Shown here in pieces: positions 24,896-34,359 of a DNA stretch of 59,646 nt. The DNA lies in NCBI GenBank assembly GCA_031277315.1, contig JAITMP010000007.1:1-59646 (forward strand), written 5' to 3'. The stretch comes from Zoogloeaceae bacterium. Lineage in GTDB: Bacteria; Pseudomonadota; Gammaproteobacteria; Burkholderiales; Rhodocyclaceae. Every line of letters begins with the position of its first letter. Position 1 is the stretch's first letter. The notes below the pieces were generated by a model. It saw only the letters and a list, made by a program, of their open reading frames with translations. It did no database searches and was not told the DNA's origin. The translations under genes and the position numbers were made by a program.

Positions 24896-24965
24896 CAGAA
24901 AGAAAAGTGAAGCCTGACCCGGCTTGGCCCGATAACGCTCATGGCCCTGCCAGCCTGAATCATGT

Positions 24966-25706
24966 TCAAAACCGTTCATCGGCGCGCAGGTAGCGCCATT
25001 GGCCGGGCGGCAAATCGCCGAGTTTGACGCTGCCGATGCGGACGCGCTTCAGGCCCGTCACGCGCAGGCCGACTTGCTCGCACATGCGGCGGATCTGACG
25101 CTTCCGGCCTTCGCGCAGGACGAAGCGCAACTGGTCTTCGTTCTGCCAGCTTACCTTGGCCGGTTTCAGCAGCCGGCCGTCGAGCGCGAGGCCCTGATTG
25201 AGCAGCGCCAGGCCCTTGGCGTCGAGCCGGCCTTCGACGCGCACCAGATATTCCTTCTCGATGCGCGAGTCTTCGCCGATGAGATGCCGGGCGATGCGCC
25301 CGTCCTGCGTGAACACCAGCAGGCCGGTGGAGTCGATGTCGAGGCGGCCGGCCGGAGCCAGACCTTTCAGGTGCGCGGCGTTGAAGCGCGGCGGCGAGCG
25401 ATCGCCGGCATGACGGCTGGCGGCGGTAATCAGCGTCACCGCCGGCTTGTAGCCCTGCTCCGCCTGACCGGAGACGTAACCAACCGGCTTGTTGAGCAGG
25501 ATCGTCACTTGCGCAAGCTGGTTCGACTGCGCTTCGCGGCTCAGGGTGATTTTCTGCGTCGGCCAGGCGCGGCTGCCCAGTTCGGTGACGCGCGCGCCGT
25601 CGACGAAAACCCAGCCGCGCTCGATGTAGGCGTCGGCCTCGCGCCGCGAGCACAGCCCCTGCGCGGACATCAGTTTCGAGACGCGAACCCGGCCATCCTC
25701 AGACAT
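24966..25706 (-). CDS. RsuA/RluB/E/F-family pseudouridine synthase (RluF-like)
   Basis: This 246-residue protein has an N-terminal S4 domain ([20 protein letters not shown]) and a synthase core with [18 protein letters not shown] containing the catalytic Asp, and [10 protein letters not shown] near the end. It converts uridine to pseudouridine in rRNA. Length and the NKPVGYVSG segment suggest the RluF branch, but the target base is not certain. It overlaps the DnaQ-like gene by 8 bp. Confidence 0.9.
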   Translation of the reverse strand: MSEDGRVRVSKLMSAQGLCSRREADAYIERGWVFVDGARVTELGSRAWPTQKITLSREAQSNQLAQVTILLNKPVGYVSGQAEQGYKPAVTLITAASRHAGDRSPPRFNAAHLKGLAPAGRLDIDSTGLLVFTQDGRIARHLIGEDSRIEKEYLVRVEGRLDAKGLALLNQGLALDGRLLKPAKVSWQNEDQLRFVLREGRKRQIRRMCEQVGLRVTGLKRVRIGSVKLGDLPPGQWRYLRADERF

Positions 25707-26334
25707 GCGCTCCGGCCCCTCCTTCTGGCTTCGGAACTGCGGGCGATGTGATGGCCTTCTTCAGCGCGGCGCGGATCGCCTCCGGCGGTTTCTCGGTGTC
25801 GATGCGCCGGATGAAATCCCACAGCACGCGGGCATCGCCGAGAGCGCGATGCCGCGCCGCGCAGTCGAGGCCGTGACGGTCGATGAGCGCATCGAGGCCA
25901 TGACGGCGATGCTCGGGATACAGGGCGCGGGACAGCTTGACGGTGCACAACGCCGGCCGCCGGAAAACACGGCCAAGGCGCTTGAACTCGTGGTCGAGAA
26001 AGCCGTAGTCGAAGCGCGCGTTATGGGCGACGAAAAGACTGCCTTCGAGGCGGGCGAGCACGTCGTCGGCAACCTCGGCGAAAGACGGCGCGCCGCGCAC
26101 CATACCGTTGGTGATGCCCGTGAAGCGCTGGATCAGCGGCGGAATCGGCGCGCCCGGATCGACCAGCGTCGACCATTCATAGTCGAGCCGGCCGGCATCA
26201 ACTTTGACGATGCCGATCTCGATGACACGGTCGACCGCCGGATTCGCGCCGGTGGTTTCGAGATCGACGAAAACGAAGGAGGAATCGAGCAAGGTAGAGA
26301 TCAATACCCGCTTGCTAACGGTTGAATTCACCAA
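25699..26334 (-). CDS. DnaQ-like 3'-5' exonuclease
   Basis: This protein has the DEDDh exonuclease motifs: FVDLETTG (ExoI), [10 protein letters not shown] (ExoII) and HRALGDAR (ExoIII). It is similar to the proofreading exonuclease fold but stands alone from a polymerase. The start is uncertain: the frame opens with TTG at 26334 then GTG at 26331, and another TTG lies at 26304 closer to the conserved domain. The upstream DNA changes in composition here, so the native start may have been replaced. Confidence 0.85.
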   Translation of the reverse strand: MVNSTVSKRVLISTLLDSSFVFVDLETTGANPAVDRVIEIGIVKVDAGRLDYEWSTLVDPGAPIPPLIQRFTGITNGMVRGAPSFAEVADDVLARLEGSLFVAHNARFDYGFLDHEFKRLGRVFRRPALCTVKLSRALYPEHRRHGLDALIDRHGLDCAARHRALGDARVLWDFIRRIDTEKPPEAIRAALKKAITSPAVPKPEGGAGAHV

Positions 26335-26389
26335 CCAGACAAGCGCAGTTTGCGCCAGCCCGATGGAATGAGCTTTTTAGGTCCGTGCA

Positions 26390-26764
26390 CTAAGCCCTCC
26401 ACTTGCGCAGCAGCGACCCAGTAATCGAGGCGATTATAAAAATAATCGGAAATGAAAACATCACACCAATCGGAAAGAATGGATCCAAATATCCAAGCTC
26501 TAAGTACGAGACAAATCCAAAAATAATTATCGTAGTAATGGTTGCGCCCAATGTAGCGGTCTTGTGCGACCGCGTGGATAAGTGCCACACAACCGCTATG
26601 GCCGCTACGGCTATCGTTAGCGCGAGATACATGGTTCGCACCACCGCAGGTGTGGCGATCATGCCCGGTCCCGATAAATGCCACGCAACCGCCATGGCCG
26701 CTATGGCTATCGTTATCGCGAGAAAAATGAGCACCACCGTAAGCTCAGATATTGCTGGTTCCAA
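26390..26764 (-). CDS. Hypothetical membrane protein with internal repeat
   Basis: This 124-residue protein is not recognised. It has about four hydrophobic segments: two similar ones (IAIAAMAVAWHLS and IAVAAIAVVWHLS) form an internal duplication, followed by ATLGATITTIIIFGFVSYLEL and FPIIFIIASITGSLL. Base composition is lower in GC than its neighbours, and it appears alone between DUF3460 and the DnaQ-like gene. It may be a recent acquisition. Confidence 0.6.
   Translation of the reverse strand: MEPAISELTVVLIFLAITIAIAAMAVAWHLSGPGMIATPAVVRTMYLALTIAVAAIAVVWHLSTRSHKTATLGATITTIIIFGFVSYLELGYLDPFFPIGVMFSFPIIFIIASITGSLLRKWRA
26577..26723. repeat. Two-copy 51-bp direct repeat
   Basis: Copies at 26577-26627 and 26673-26723 differ at 5 of 51 positions and are 96 bp apart. 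They encode the duplicated membrane segment of the hypothetical protein and keep the reading frame. Confidence 0.8.
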
Positions 26765-26833
26765 TTAAGGTACTGGAGATAGCTTGGCCGTTTCTTGGAG
26801 TAGCAAAGTGATTTTGCCATTGTCCTGAATTGC

Positions 26834-27016
26834 CTAAGTATAGTAATAGGCTTTCCGCGGCACTTGTGATTCGCGCAGGCGCCGCTGTTCGTCCGGCGTC
26901 TGCGGGGTCTTGTCCCACCAGAGGGCGCGGCCGCTTTTTTGCGTCTCGAGTTCTTCGGGGTGCTGCGCCAGCCAGTCGCGCATGAACTGGGTGTGTTCGG
27001 ATTCGTACTGGGCCAT
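26834..27016 (-). CDS. DUF3460 protein
   Basis: This 60-residue protein matches DUF3460, a small betaproteobacterial family: MAQYESEHTQFMRDW at the start, a central SGRALWWDK and a C-terminal KAYYYT. Function is unknown. CGGAT before the ATG supports the start. It lies just downstream of spoT on the same strand. Confidence 0.85.
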   Translation of the reverse strand: MAQYESEHTQFMRDWLAQHPEELETQKSGRALWWDKTPQTPDEQRRLRESQVPRKAYYYT

Positions 27017-27048
27017 GATGATCCGCCGTGATTTGGAAAACCCGAATT

Positions 27049-29271
27049 TTACTCCCGCGCGCGCGAGATGCGCACGACTTCGGGAATGTGGCGCAGGGCG
27101 CGCATGATGTTCGCCAGATGCACGCGGTCGGCGACCTGAAGGGTGAAATACAGCGTGGTGCAGGTGTCGCGCTCCTCGTCCATGCTCACGTTGAGGATGT
27201 TGGAGTCGGCCTCGGCGATGCTGCCGGCGATCTTGGCCAGCACGCCGGGCGCGTTTTGCGCCACGACGCGGATGCGCGTGTCGAAGATGCGCCCGCTCTC
27301 CGGCGCCCATTCGACATCCAGCCACTTGCCGGCTTCTTGCGAGCGCGACTTGGCGATGTGCGGGCAATCGAAGGCGTGAACGATGAGTCCCTGCCCTTTC
27401 TTGATCAAGCCGATGACCGGATCGCCGGGAATCGGCCGGCAGCAGCGGGCGAGTTCCACCGCCATGCCTTCGCTGCCGCGGATCGACACCGGCCCCGCCG
27501 CCCGCGCTTCGCCCGGCTGCGTGTCGCCGAACAGCAGCAGCCGCCGCACCAGCACCGGCGCGAGACGCTTGCCGAGGCCGACATCGGTCATCACTTCTTC
27601 CCGCGTTTTGGCGCCGCATTCGCGCAGCATTTTTTCCCAGCTCGCCTCGGACACCGCGTCGACGCTGGTATTGAGATCGGCGAACGCCTGCTGGACAAGG
27701 CGCTCGCCGAGGCGGGCCGATTCGCCCTGCTGCATGGTTTTCAGGAAATAGCGTATCTGCGAGCGCGCCCGGGCCGTCTTGACGTAGGAGAGCCAGGCCG
27801 GATTCGGGTTGGCGTGGGCGGCGACGATGATCTCCACCTGATCGCCGCTTTTCAATTCGGCGCGCAGCGGCGTCAACTCTTGATTGATGCGGCAGGCGAC
27901 GCAGCGGTTGCCGATGTCGGTATGCACGGCGTAAGCGAAGTCCACCGCGGTGGCGCCGCGCGGCAGGGACAGAATCTTGCCGGCCGGCGTGAACACGAAC
28001 ACTTCGCTCGGAAAAAGGTCGATCTTGACGTGTTCCAGAAACTCGGCCGGATCGCCCGAAGCCGATTGCAGTTCGAGCAGCGACTGCAACCAGTTGTGCG
28101 TCATCTGCTGCAACTCGGAAAAGGCGCTGCCGGAATCCTTGTAGAGCCAGTGCGAGGCGACGCCGGCTTCGGCGATGTGGTGCATCTCGGTGGTGCGAAT
28201 CTGCGCTTCGACCGGCGTGCCGTAAGGCCCGATGAGGGTGCTGTGGAGGGATTTGTAGCCGTTGCCCTTGGGAATGGCGATGTAGTCCTTGAACTTGCCC
28301 GGCACCGGCTTGTAGAGACCGTGCAGGACGCCGAGCGTGAGATAACAGGTCGGCACGTCCTTGACGATGACGCGGAAGCCGTAGATATCCAGCACCTCCG
28401 AGAAAGACAGGGACTTGCCGCGCATCTTGCGGTAAATGCCATACAGATGTTTCTCGCGGCCCATCACCTCGGCCTCGATCTTCGCCTCGGCCAGACGCGC
28501 CTTGATGTTGTTCAGAATCTTGCCGACCACCTCGCGCCGGTTGCCGCGCGCCGCCTTGACGGCTTTCGACAGCACGCGGTAACGCAGCGGGTAAAGATGC
28601 TTGAAGCCGAGTTCCTGCAACTCGCGGTAGAGGGTGTTCAGGCCGAGCCGGTTGGCGATCGGGGCGTAGATGTCGAGCGTCTCGCGCGCGATGCGGCGGC
28701 GCTTGTCGGGCCGCAGCGTTTCCAGCGTGCGCATGTTGTGCAGGCGGTCGGCCAGCTTGATGAGAATGACGCGCACATCGCGCGCCATCGCCAGCAGCAT
28801 CTTGCGGAAATTCTCCGCCTGCGCGACCTTGACCGACTGGAACTCGATCTTGTCCAGCTTGGAGACGCCATCGACCAGTTCCGCCGTGACCTTGCCGAAA
28901 CGCTCGTTGAGCGTCGCCAGCGTGATGTCGGTGTCTTCGGCCACATCGTGCAGCAGCGCCGCACACAGCGCCTGGGCGTCGAGATGCCAGCCGGTAAGAA
29001 TGCCGGCGACGGCCAGCGGATGGGAAAAATACGGCGCGCCGCTGATGCGGAACTGGCCCTTGTGCGCGTCCGCCGAAAAGAGAAACGCGTCAGCGACGCG
29101 ATCAATATCTTCGGGCTTGAGATACGTGCCGAGCAGTTCCCTCAGCTTTTCAAGCTGGAGGGCAAGCTCGGCTTGATAGGCTTCGGGCGTCTGCGGGCCG
29201 GGGACGGCGTGGGACGGCGGAACAGGAGAGGCAGCGGCGGGAACGGAAGCAGGCAAGGCGGCGGCGGACAC
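27049..29271 (-). CDS. spoT: Bifunctional (p)ppGpp synthetase/hydrolase SpoT
   Basis: This 740-residue protein has the HD hydrolase domain with HD at 108-109 in LLHDVAEDTD, the synthetase domain with YGFRVIVKD and GNGYKSLHS, a TGS domain and a C-terminal ACT domain. The intact HDxxED site indicates (p)ppGpp hydrolysis and the synthetase is likely active too. It controls the stringent response. It follows rpoZ by 29 bp, as in most betaproteobacteria. Confidence 0.97.
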   Translation of the reverse strand: MSAAALPASVPAAASPVPPSHAVPGPQTPEAYQAELALQLEKLRELLGTYLKPEDIDRVADAFLFSADAHKGQFRISGAPYFSHPLAVAGILTGWHLDAQALCAALLHDVAEDTDITLATLNERFGKVTAELVDGVSKLDKIEFQSVKVAQAENFRKMLLAMARDVRVILIKLADRLHNMRTLETLRPDKRRRIARETLDIYAPIANRLGLNTLYRELQELGFKHLYPLRYRVLSKAVKAARGNRREVVGKILNNIKARLAEAKIEAEVMGREKHLYGIYRKMRGKSLSFSEVLDIYGFRVIVKDVPTCYLTLGVLHGLYKPVPGKFKDYIAIPKGNGYKSLHSTLIGPYGTPVEAQIRTTEMHHIAEAGVASHWLYKDSGSAFSELQQMTHNWLQSLLELQSASGDPAEFLEHVKIDLFPSEVFVFTPAGKILSLPRGATAVDFAYAVHTDIGNRCVACRINQELTPLRAELKSGDQVEIIVAAHANPNPAWLSYVKTARARSQIRYFLKTMQQGESARLGERLVQQAFADLNTSVDAVSEASWEKMLRECGAKTREEVMTDVGLGKRLAPVLVRRLLLFGDTQPGEARAAGPVSIRGSEGMAVELARCCRPIPGDPVIGLIKKGQGLIVHAFDCPHIAKSRSQEAGKWLDVEWAPESGRIFDTRIRVVAQNAPGVLAKIAGSIAEADSNILNVSMDEERDTCTTLYFTLQVADRVHLANIMRALRHIPEVVRISRARE

Positions 29272-29300
29272 GGCTCACCCCCTCTCACCCGGGCGCTGCC

Positions 29301-29507
29301 CTACGCCTGCCCGCGAGTGAGCACTTCCAGACCGACTTTGCCGGCGGCGATCTCGCGCAGGGCGATGACGGTTGGCTTGTCCTTCTCGCCGTCGAGCAGC
29401 GGCGGCGCGCCGATGGTCAACTGGCGCGCGCGGTAAGTGGCGGCCAGCGTGAGTTGAAAACGGTTGGGAATCCTCTTCAGACAATCGTCTACGCTGATAC
29501 GGGCCAT
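29301..29507 (-). CDS. rpoZ: RNA polymerase omega subunit
   Basis: This 68-residue protein has the conserved [11 protein letters not shown] start and the [10 protein letters not shown] motif of omega. It stabilises RNA polymerase and takes part in ppGpp binding. It sits between gmk and spoT. Confidence 0.97.
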   Translation of the reverse strand: MARISVDDCLKRIPNRFQLTLAATYRARQLTIGAPPLLDGEKDKPTVIALREIAAGKVGLEVLTRGQA

Positions 29508-29515
29508 GGTTCTTC

Positions 29516-30133
29516 CTATCTATCCTGTTCGAGAAATGAGAAAAGCGCGCGGTGGCGGTCCAACTGCGAGGCAGTGCGCAAACGCACCGCGCGCACCAGG
29601 GTCTGGAAATCTGCGATGGCCTCCGGCAACGTGTTGTTAATAATAACATAATCGAATTCATTGACGTGACGCATCTCGTCCCGCGCGGCGGCCACGCGGC
29701 GGGCGATGACCTCATCGCTATCGTGTCCGCGTCCAAGCAGGCGGCGCTCCAGTTCCGCCACCGACGGCGGCATGATGAAAATGCCGATGCTGCCCTCGAA
29801 CAAGCCGCGCACCTGCTGCGCGCCCTGCCAGTCGATCTCCAGCAGAATGTCCTGACCGGCCTCCATCTGCTCGACGATCCAGCGGCGCGAGGTGCCGTAC
29901 CAGTTGCCGTGCACCTCGGCGCTTTCGAGAAACTCCCCGCGCGCGCGCATGGCGAGAAAAGCCGGCGCGTCAACAAAATGATATTCGCGCCCGTCCGCCT
30001 CGCCCGGCCTCGGCGCACGGGTGGTGTGGGAAACCGACAGGCGCATGCCGTCGTCGCCCGCCAGCAACATCTTCACCAGCGTCGTCTTGCCCGCGCCGGA
30101 GGGCGCCGTCACGATAAACAGGTTTCCGCTCAT
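29516..30133 (-). CDS. gmk: Guanylate kinase
   Basis: This 205-residue enzyme converts GMP to GDP. The P-loop APSGAGKTT is at residues 10-18 and the GMP-binding [11 protein letters not shown] follows. The start at 30133 is chosen because the longer frame to 30190 adds no conserved sequence. In most related genomes yicC lies directly upstream; here a 22 kb block separates them. Confidence 0.97.
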   Translation of the reverse strand: MSGNLFIVTAPSGAGKTTLVKMLLAGDDGMRLSVSHTTRAPRPGEADGREYHFVDAPAFLAMRARGEFLESAEVHGNWYGTSRRWIVEQMEAGQDILLEIDWQGAQQVRGLFEGSIGIFIMPPSVAELERRLLGRGHDSDEVIARRVAAARDEMRHVNEFDYVIINNTLPEAIADFQTLVRAVRLRTASQLDRHRALFSFLEQDR

Positions 30134-30206
30134 GCCCGGATTGTACCGGTCTGCGGCAATCGGAGCGATGCGGCGAAGGGCTTGGTCCACGCCGCCATCG
30201 AGCGGC

Positions 30207-31346
30207 TCAGTTCACTCCGCCGTCGAGCGGCAGGGTCGGCGGCAGCGGCGGCGCGGTCATCAGCAGCGGCTGCGTCATGCTGAGGGATTCGAGGAAGGCG
30301 ATCAAATCGCTTTTCTCCGCTTCGCTGAGGCCGAGGGGTTTCAGCAGGGGCGATTTGTTCGGCACCGCGCCGCCGCCGGCGTCGAAGAAATCGACGACTT
30401 CGCGCAGCGTGGTGAAAACGCCGTTGTGCATGTAGGGCGCGGTGTACTTCAGTTCGCGCAGCGTCGGCGTGCGGAACTTGCCGATGTCATCCGGCGCGCG
30501 CGTGTGGTAATAGCGGCCAAGGTCTTCCTCCTGACCGCGATACAGGGCCGGCGGCGCGTCGCGCTGGCTGTTCTGCCAGCGCACGGCGATCTGCACCAGC
30601 GGATGCGAATCGTAGAGCGGCTGGCGCGGCACGCCGAGGGCGTGGAAGGTTTCGTCGGCGGCGAGCGCGCCGTGATGACACTGGATGCAGCCGGCCTTGC
30701 CCTGAAACAGCGCCAGACCACGGCGGGCGGATGCGGACAAGGCGGTCTGCTCGCCGGCGAGATAGCGGTCGAAAGGCACCTGGCGCGGGTCGGAAACCAG
30801 TGTGCGCTCGAAGGCGGCGATGGCTTCCCAGGCGTGATCGAGTTGCGGCCATTCGTCGCCGAAGACGCGGCGGAACAGCGCGACATATTCGGGCACGAAG
30901 CGCAGGCGCATCTCCACCATCGACGCCTTGCCGTTGCCTTCCACCGGCGCCTGCATGGCGGCGCGGGCCTGCGCCTCCAGACTGTCGAGCGTGCCGTCCC
31001 ACATCAGGCGGGCGCGGTAAGCGGCATTCAGCACCGTCGGATGATTGCGCCAGAGGCGGTGACCGGGATAGCCGCGCGCCAGCGGATCGTTGTGCGCCCA
31101 GCCGAGCCGCGGCACATGGCAGGAAGCGCAGGAAGTGGACGCATCCCCCGACAGACGCGGATCGAAGAACAGCATGCGGCCAAGACGCAGCTTGTCCTCG
31201 CTCATCGGGTTGCCGGCCGGCACCGGCACCGCCGGCAGGGACGCCAGCGACAACGAAGGCAACGATGGCGGCGTCAAGTCCGCCCCCGCGCCGGCGGTCA
31301 GCGCGGCAACGGCAACGAGTAAGGCAAGGCGCGGCAGGCGGCGCAT
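30207..31346 (-). CDS. MauG-like dihaem cytochrome c peroxidase-family protein (copy 1)
   Basis: This 379-residue periplasmic protein has a signal peptide and two haem sites, CASCH (C73, C76, H77) and CIQCH (C220, C223, H224), and the conserved PYMHNGVF segment near the C-terminus. MauG matures the TTQ cofactor of methylamine dehydrogenase; the CcpA-type relatives reduce peroxide. In this operon a TTQ-maturation role is plausible for one of two copies. ATG at 31346 shares bases with the upstream stop (TGATG). Confidence 0.85.
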   Translation of the reverse strand: MRRLPRLALLVAVAALTAGAGADLTPPSLPSLSLASLPAVPVPAGNPMSEDKLRLGRMLFFDPRLSGDASTSCASCHVPRLGWAHNDPLARGYPGHRLWRNHPTVLNAAYRARLMWDGTLDSLEAQARAAMQAPVEGNGKASMVEMRLRFVPEYVALFRRVFGDEWPQLDHAWEAIAAFERTLVSDPRQVPFDRYLAGEQTALSASARRGLALFQGKAGCIQCHHGALAADETFHALGVPRQPLYDSHPLVQIAVRWQNSQRDAPPALYRGQEEDLGRYYHTRAPDDIGKFRTPTLRELKYTAPYMHNGVFTTLREVVDFFDAGGGAVPNKSPLLKPLGLSEAEKSDLIAFLESLSMTQPLLMTAPPLPPTLPLDGGVN

Positions 31347-32446
31347 CACGGCGTCCTCTCAACGCTGCCGTAGTCGTACACCGGCGGCGGCGACATCAAT
31401 GCCGACGGCGGCAGCGGCGCGGACAAGGCGCGCAGAAAAGCCGCCAGCGCCTGCCGTTCGCGCGCGCTCAGCGCGAGCGGTTTCAATTCGCTGCCGGGGC
31501 CGCCGCCACGATCATGGAACGCAATCACTTCCTCAAGGCTGGCGAAGTAACCGTTGTGCATATAGGGGCCGGTGCGCGCGAGGCCGCGCAGCGGCGGCGT
31601 GACGAAACTGCCGCGCTCGGCCGGATTTTTGCTGACGGCATAAGCGCCGACATCGCCGCGCTCGTTCATCGGGTGCGGCAGTCCGCGCTCGGCGTTGTGG
31701 CGCAGCAGGCTGATGGCGCGCAGCGGCTCGCGCGTGATCGCCGGCGGCTCGGGCACGCCGAGGCGGTGCGGCTGGCCGTCGCTCAACAGCGGGCCATGAT
31801 GACAATCCACGCAGCCGGCGCGGCCGGTGAACAGCCGCAAGCCTTCCTCGGTCAGCGGCGGCAGCGCCGCCTCGCCGCGCAGGGCGCGGTCGACTGCGCT
31901 CTCGCCGAAATCGAGCGTCCGCAAATATTCGGCAATGGCCTCGAACGCCTGCTCGCCGCGCAGTTCGGCTTGCTCGCCGAACGCCCGCCGCCAGAGCGAG
32001 AAAAGGGGCGGAATCTGCCGGATGCGCTCGGCGATGATGCCCGCGTCGCCGTTCATGAACTGGGCGTCGAGCGCCATCTCGCGCGCCACGCCGGCCAGAT
32101 CGCCGCCGGCATGACGGCCATCCCACATCAGGCGCGGTCGCAGGCGCACCGAGAGCAGGCCGGGCGCGTTGCGGAAATGCTCGGTGCCGTTATAGCCGCG
32201 CGACAACGGCGCGCCATCGGCGAAGCCCTTTTCCGGCAGATGGCAACTGGCGCAACTGCGGCTGCCGTCGCCGGACAAGCGCGTCTCGAAAAACAGATGG
32301 CGGCCAAACTCGGCCAGCGCCGCGTTCACCCGCGCCGGCGGCGGCAAAGGCTGCAAGCGCGGGCCGTCGCCGGACGGCGCGGCGGCGCAGGTCAGCGCCG
32401 CGCTGGCCGCGACGCCAGCCAGCCAGCAACGCCAGCGCCGCTTCAT
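31346..32446 (-). CDS. MauG-like dihaem protein (copy 2)
   Basis: This 366-residue protein has two haem sites, CASCH (C65, C68, H69) and CVDCH (C212, C215, H216), and the PYMHNGYF segment. It is a diverged sister of the following gene, with the same order of domains. Its ATG overlaps the stop of the small cytochrome gene (ATGA). One of the two may be the TTQ-forming MauG, the other a peroxidase or an electron-transfer partner; this cannot be decided from sequence alone. Confidence 0.85.
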   Translation of the reverse strand: MKRRWRCWLAGVAASAALTCAAAPSGDGPRLQPLPPPARVNAALAEFGRHLFFETRLSGDGSRSCASCHLPEKGFADGAPLSRGYNGTEHFRNAPGLLSVRLRPRLMWDGRHAGGDLAGVAREMALDAQFMNGDAGIIAERIRQIPPLFSLWRRAFGEQAELRGEQAFEAIAEYLRTLDFGESAVDRALRGEAALPPLTEEGLRLFTGRAGCVDCHHGPLLSDGQPHRLGVPEPPAITREPLRAISLLRHNAERGLPHPMNERGDVGAYAVSKNPAERGSFVTPPLRGLARTGPYMHNGYFASLEEVIAFHDRGGGPGSELKPLALSARERQALAAFLRALSAPLPPSALMSPPPVYDYGSVERTP

Positions 32447-32814
32447 TTGACGTGCCTCTCCCCGCTGTAACGCACCAGCGGCGCCTGTTGCAGGATCACG
32501 CTGCAACTGCGCCGCCAGTCGAGAATTTCCTTCAGCAGGCGGGCGTCCTCCTCCGGCGTCAGCGGACGGGCGCCGGGCGCGGGCACGGTGATGAAAAACA
32601 CGCGGCCGGTATCGCTGTCGGCGAACTGTCCGCGCAGGGGTTGCAGGGGCTGCGCGGGTTGCTGCGACGCCTCGGGCGGCAGATGGCAGCCCATGCAGTT
32701 GAGAATGTAGAGCGTGGCGGCGGATTCGCCGGCCAAGGCCAAAGCGGGAAAAGCAACGCACAGCGCCGCCGCAATCCATTTCCTTGACACGGCGATCACG
32801 GCGGCGTCCGTCAC
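32443..32814 (-). CDS. Small monohaem cytochrome c
   Basis: This roughly 123-residue secreted protein has one haem site CMGCH (C40, C43, H44) and a helical segment EEDARLLKEILDWRR. The start is probably GTG at 32814, with GTG codons further in as alternatives. It may link the dehydrogenase or the MauG-like proteins to the respiratory chain. It overlaps the second mauG-like gene by 4 bp. Confidence 0.75.
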   Translation of the reverse strand: MTDAAVIAVSRKWIAAALCVAFPALALAGESAATLYILNCMGCHLPPEASQQPAQPLQPLRGQFADSDTGRVFFITVPAPGARPLTPEEDARLLKEILDWRRSCSVILQQAPLVRYSGERHVK

Positions 32815-32872
32815 GGCATGCCGGCGCCCGGCGGCAAAGCCGCCGGGGGGGCGAGGACGGGAAACACAACCG

Positions 32873-34303
32873 TCATTTCTTGATGCTGATGACCTGCGGC
32901 TGGGTGACGGACTTCAGACCGTCAAGACCGAACTCAACGCCGTAGCCCGAACCTTTGACGCCGCCGAACGGCACCATCGGATGAATCATGCCGTGCTGGT
33001 TGATCCACACCGTGCCGGCCTGGATGCGGCCCGCCACTTGTTTGGCTTTTTCGACATCGGACGACCACACCGAAGCGCCAAGACCGACATCGAGCCGGTT
33101 GGCGCTGGCGATGGCGTCCTCCACGTCGCGGTATTTGATGATCGGCAGCACCGGGCCGAACTGTTCCTCATCCACCAGCCGGTCGCCGTCTTTCAGCCCG
33201 GTCACCAGAGTGAGCGGATAGAAATAGCCGGCGCCGCCCTGCGGCTGACCGCCGCAAACGATGGTGCCGCCCTGCTGCTTAGCGCTCTCCACCAGCTTGA
33301 CGACCTTGTCATACTGCATCTTGTTCTGGATCGGCCCCATCACGACGCCGTCCTTGAGGCCGTCGCCCATCGGCATCGCTTCGGCGAGTTCCTTCAGCGC
33401 CTGCACGGTCGGCTCGAACAGGCTCTCCGGCACGTAAAGGCGCTTGGCGCAGGCGCAGGTCTGGCCCATGTTGATGAACGCGCCCCAGAACAGGCCCATC
33501 GCCATCGCCTTCGGGTCGGCGTCCGGCAGCATGATGGCGGCATCATTGCCGCCCAGTTCCAGCGTCGCCGGCACCAGATTCTTCGCCGCCGCCTGGGCGA
33601 TCTTGGCGCCGGTCGGGCCGGAGCCGGTGAACATCACCTTGTCGACGCCCGGATCGGACACCAGCCAGGAGCCGACTTCGCCCGTGCCGCTGACGGTGTT
33701 CACAACGCCCGGCGGCAGCACTTCGTTAATCAGGCGCACCAGTTCCAGCGTGCCGATGGAGGTGTATTCCGAAGGCTTCAGCACCACGGTGTTGCCGGCG
33801 CGGATCGAGGGCACGATCTGCCAGATGGCGATCAGGAGCGGCCAGTTCCACGGCGCGACGGCGGCAACCACGCCGTAGGGTTTTCTGTGCACTTCATCCC
33901 GCCGCGTGTCGTCTTCAAAAGCCACTTCGACCGGCAGGTCGAGGCTGGCCGGCACCTGCGTCCACACTTCGCAGCCCCAGATCTCGAAGCGCGCGCCCGG
34001 CACTTGGTCGGGGCCGACGCCGCCGAGCGGCTTGCCTTGCTCGCGCGTGACCCACTCCGCGAGATACGCGGCGTTGCGGTTGATGACTTCGGCCACTTTC
34101 ATCATCAGCGCCTTGCGCTCGGCGTCGGGCCGCGCCGCCCAGGCCGGCTGGGCGGCGCGCGCGGCGGCGACCGCCTCGGCCACCTGCCGCTGGCTGGAAA
34201 CGGGCACGCGCCCGATCGCCTCGCCGGTGGCGGGATTGATGGATTCAAAGGTTTTGTCAGAGCCAACGGCCTTGCCGTTGATGGTGTTCAGATAATCGTT
34301 CAT
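32873..34303 (-). CDS. NAD(P)-dependent aldehyde dehydrogenase
   Basis: This 476-residue ALDH has the active-site Cys in NMGQTCACAKR, the general base Glu in LELGGND and the cofactor region APWNWPLL. It would oxidise the aldehyde released by the amine dehydrogenase, for example phenylacetaldehyde from phenethylamine, to the acid. There is no signal peptide, so the aldehyde must enter the cytoplasm. It lies in the middle of the amine-dehydrogenase operon. Confidence 0.92.
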   Translation of the reverse strand: MNDYLNTINGKAVGSDKTFESINPATGEAIGRVPVSSQRQVAEAVAAARAAQPAWAARPDAERKALMMKVAEVINRNAAYLAEWVTREQGKPLGGVGPDQVPGARFEIWGCEVWTQVPASLDLPVEVAFEDDTRRDEVHRKPYGVVAAVAPWNWPLLIAIWQIVPSIRAGNTVVLKPSEYTSIGTLELVRLINEVLPPGVVNTVSGTGEVGSWLVSDPGVDKVMFTGSGPTGAKIAQAAAKNLVPATLELGGNDAAIMLPDADPKAMAMGLFWGAFINMGQTCACAKRLYVPESLFEPTVQALKELAEAMPMGDGLKDGVVMGPIQNKMQYDKVVKLVESAKQQGGTIVCGGQPQGGAGYFYPLTLVTGLKDGDRLVDEEQFGPVLPIIKYRDVEDAIASANRLDVGLGASVWSSDVEKAKQVAGRIQAGTVWINQHGMIHPMVPFGGVKGSGYGVEFGLDGLKSVTQPQVISIKK

Positions 34304-34359
34304 GGCAGACTCCCGGTGGTTGAAGGTTAAGAATCAAGAAGGAAACGGTCGGGTTTCCA

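Noticed and set aside
27017-28966. Long frame overlapping spoT in another phase
   Set aside because: Only its last 60 codons (26834-27016) look like a gene (DUF3460); the rest is out of phase with spoT.
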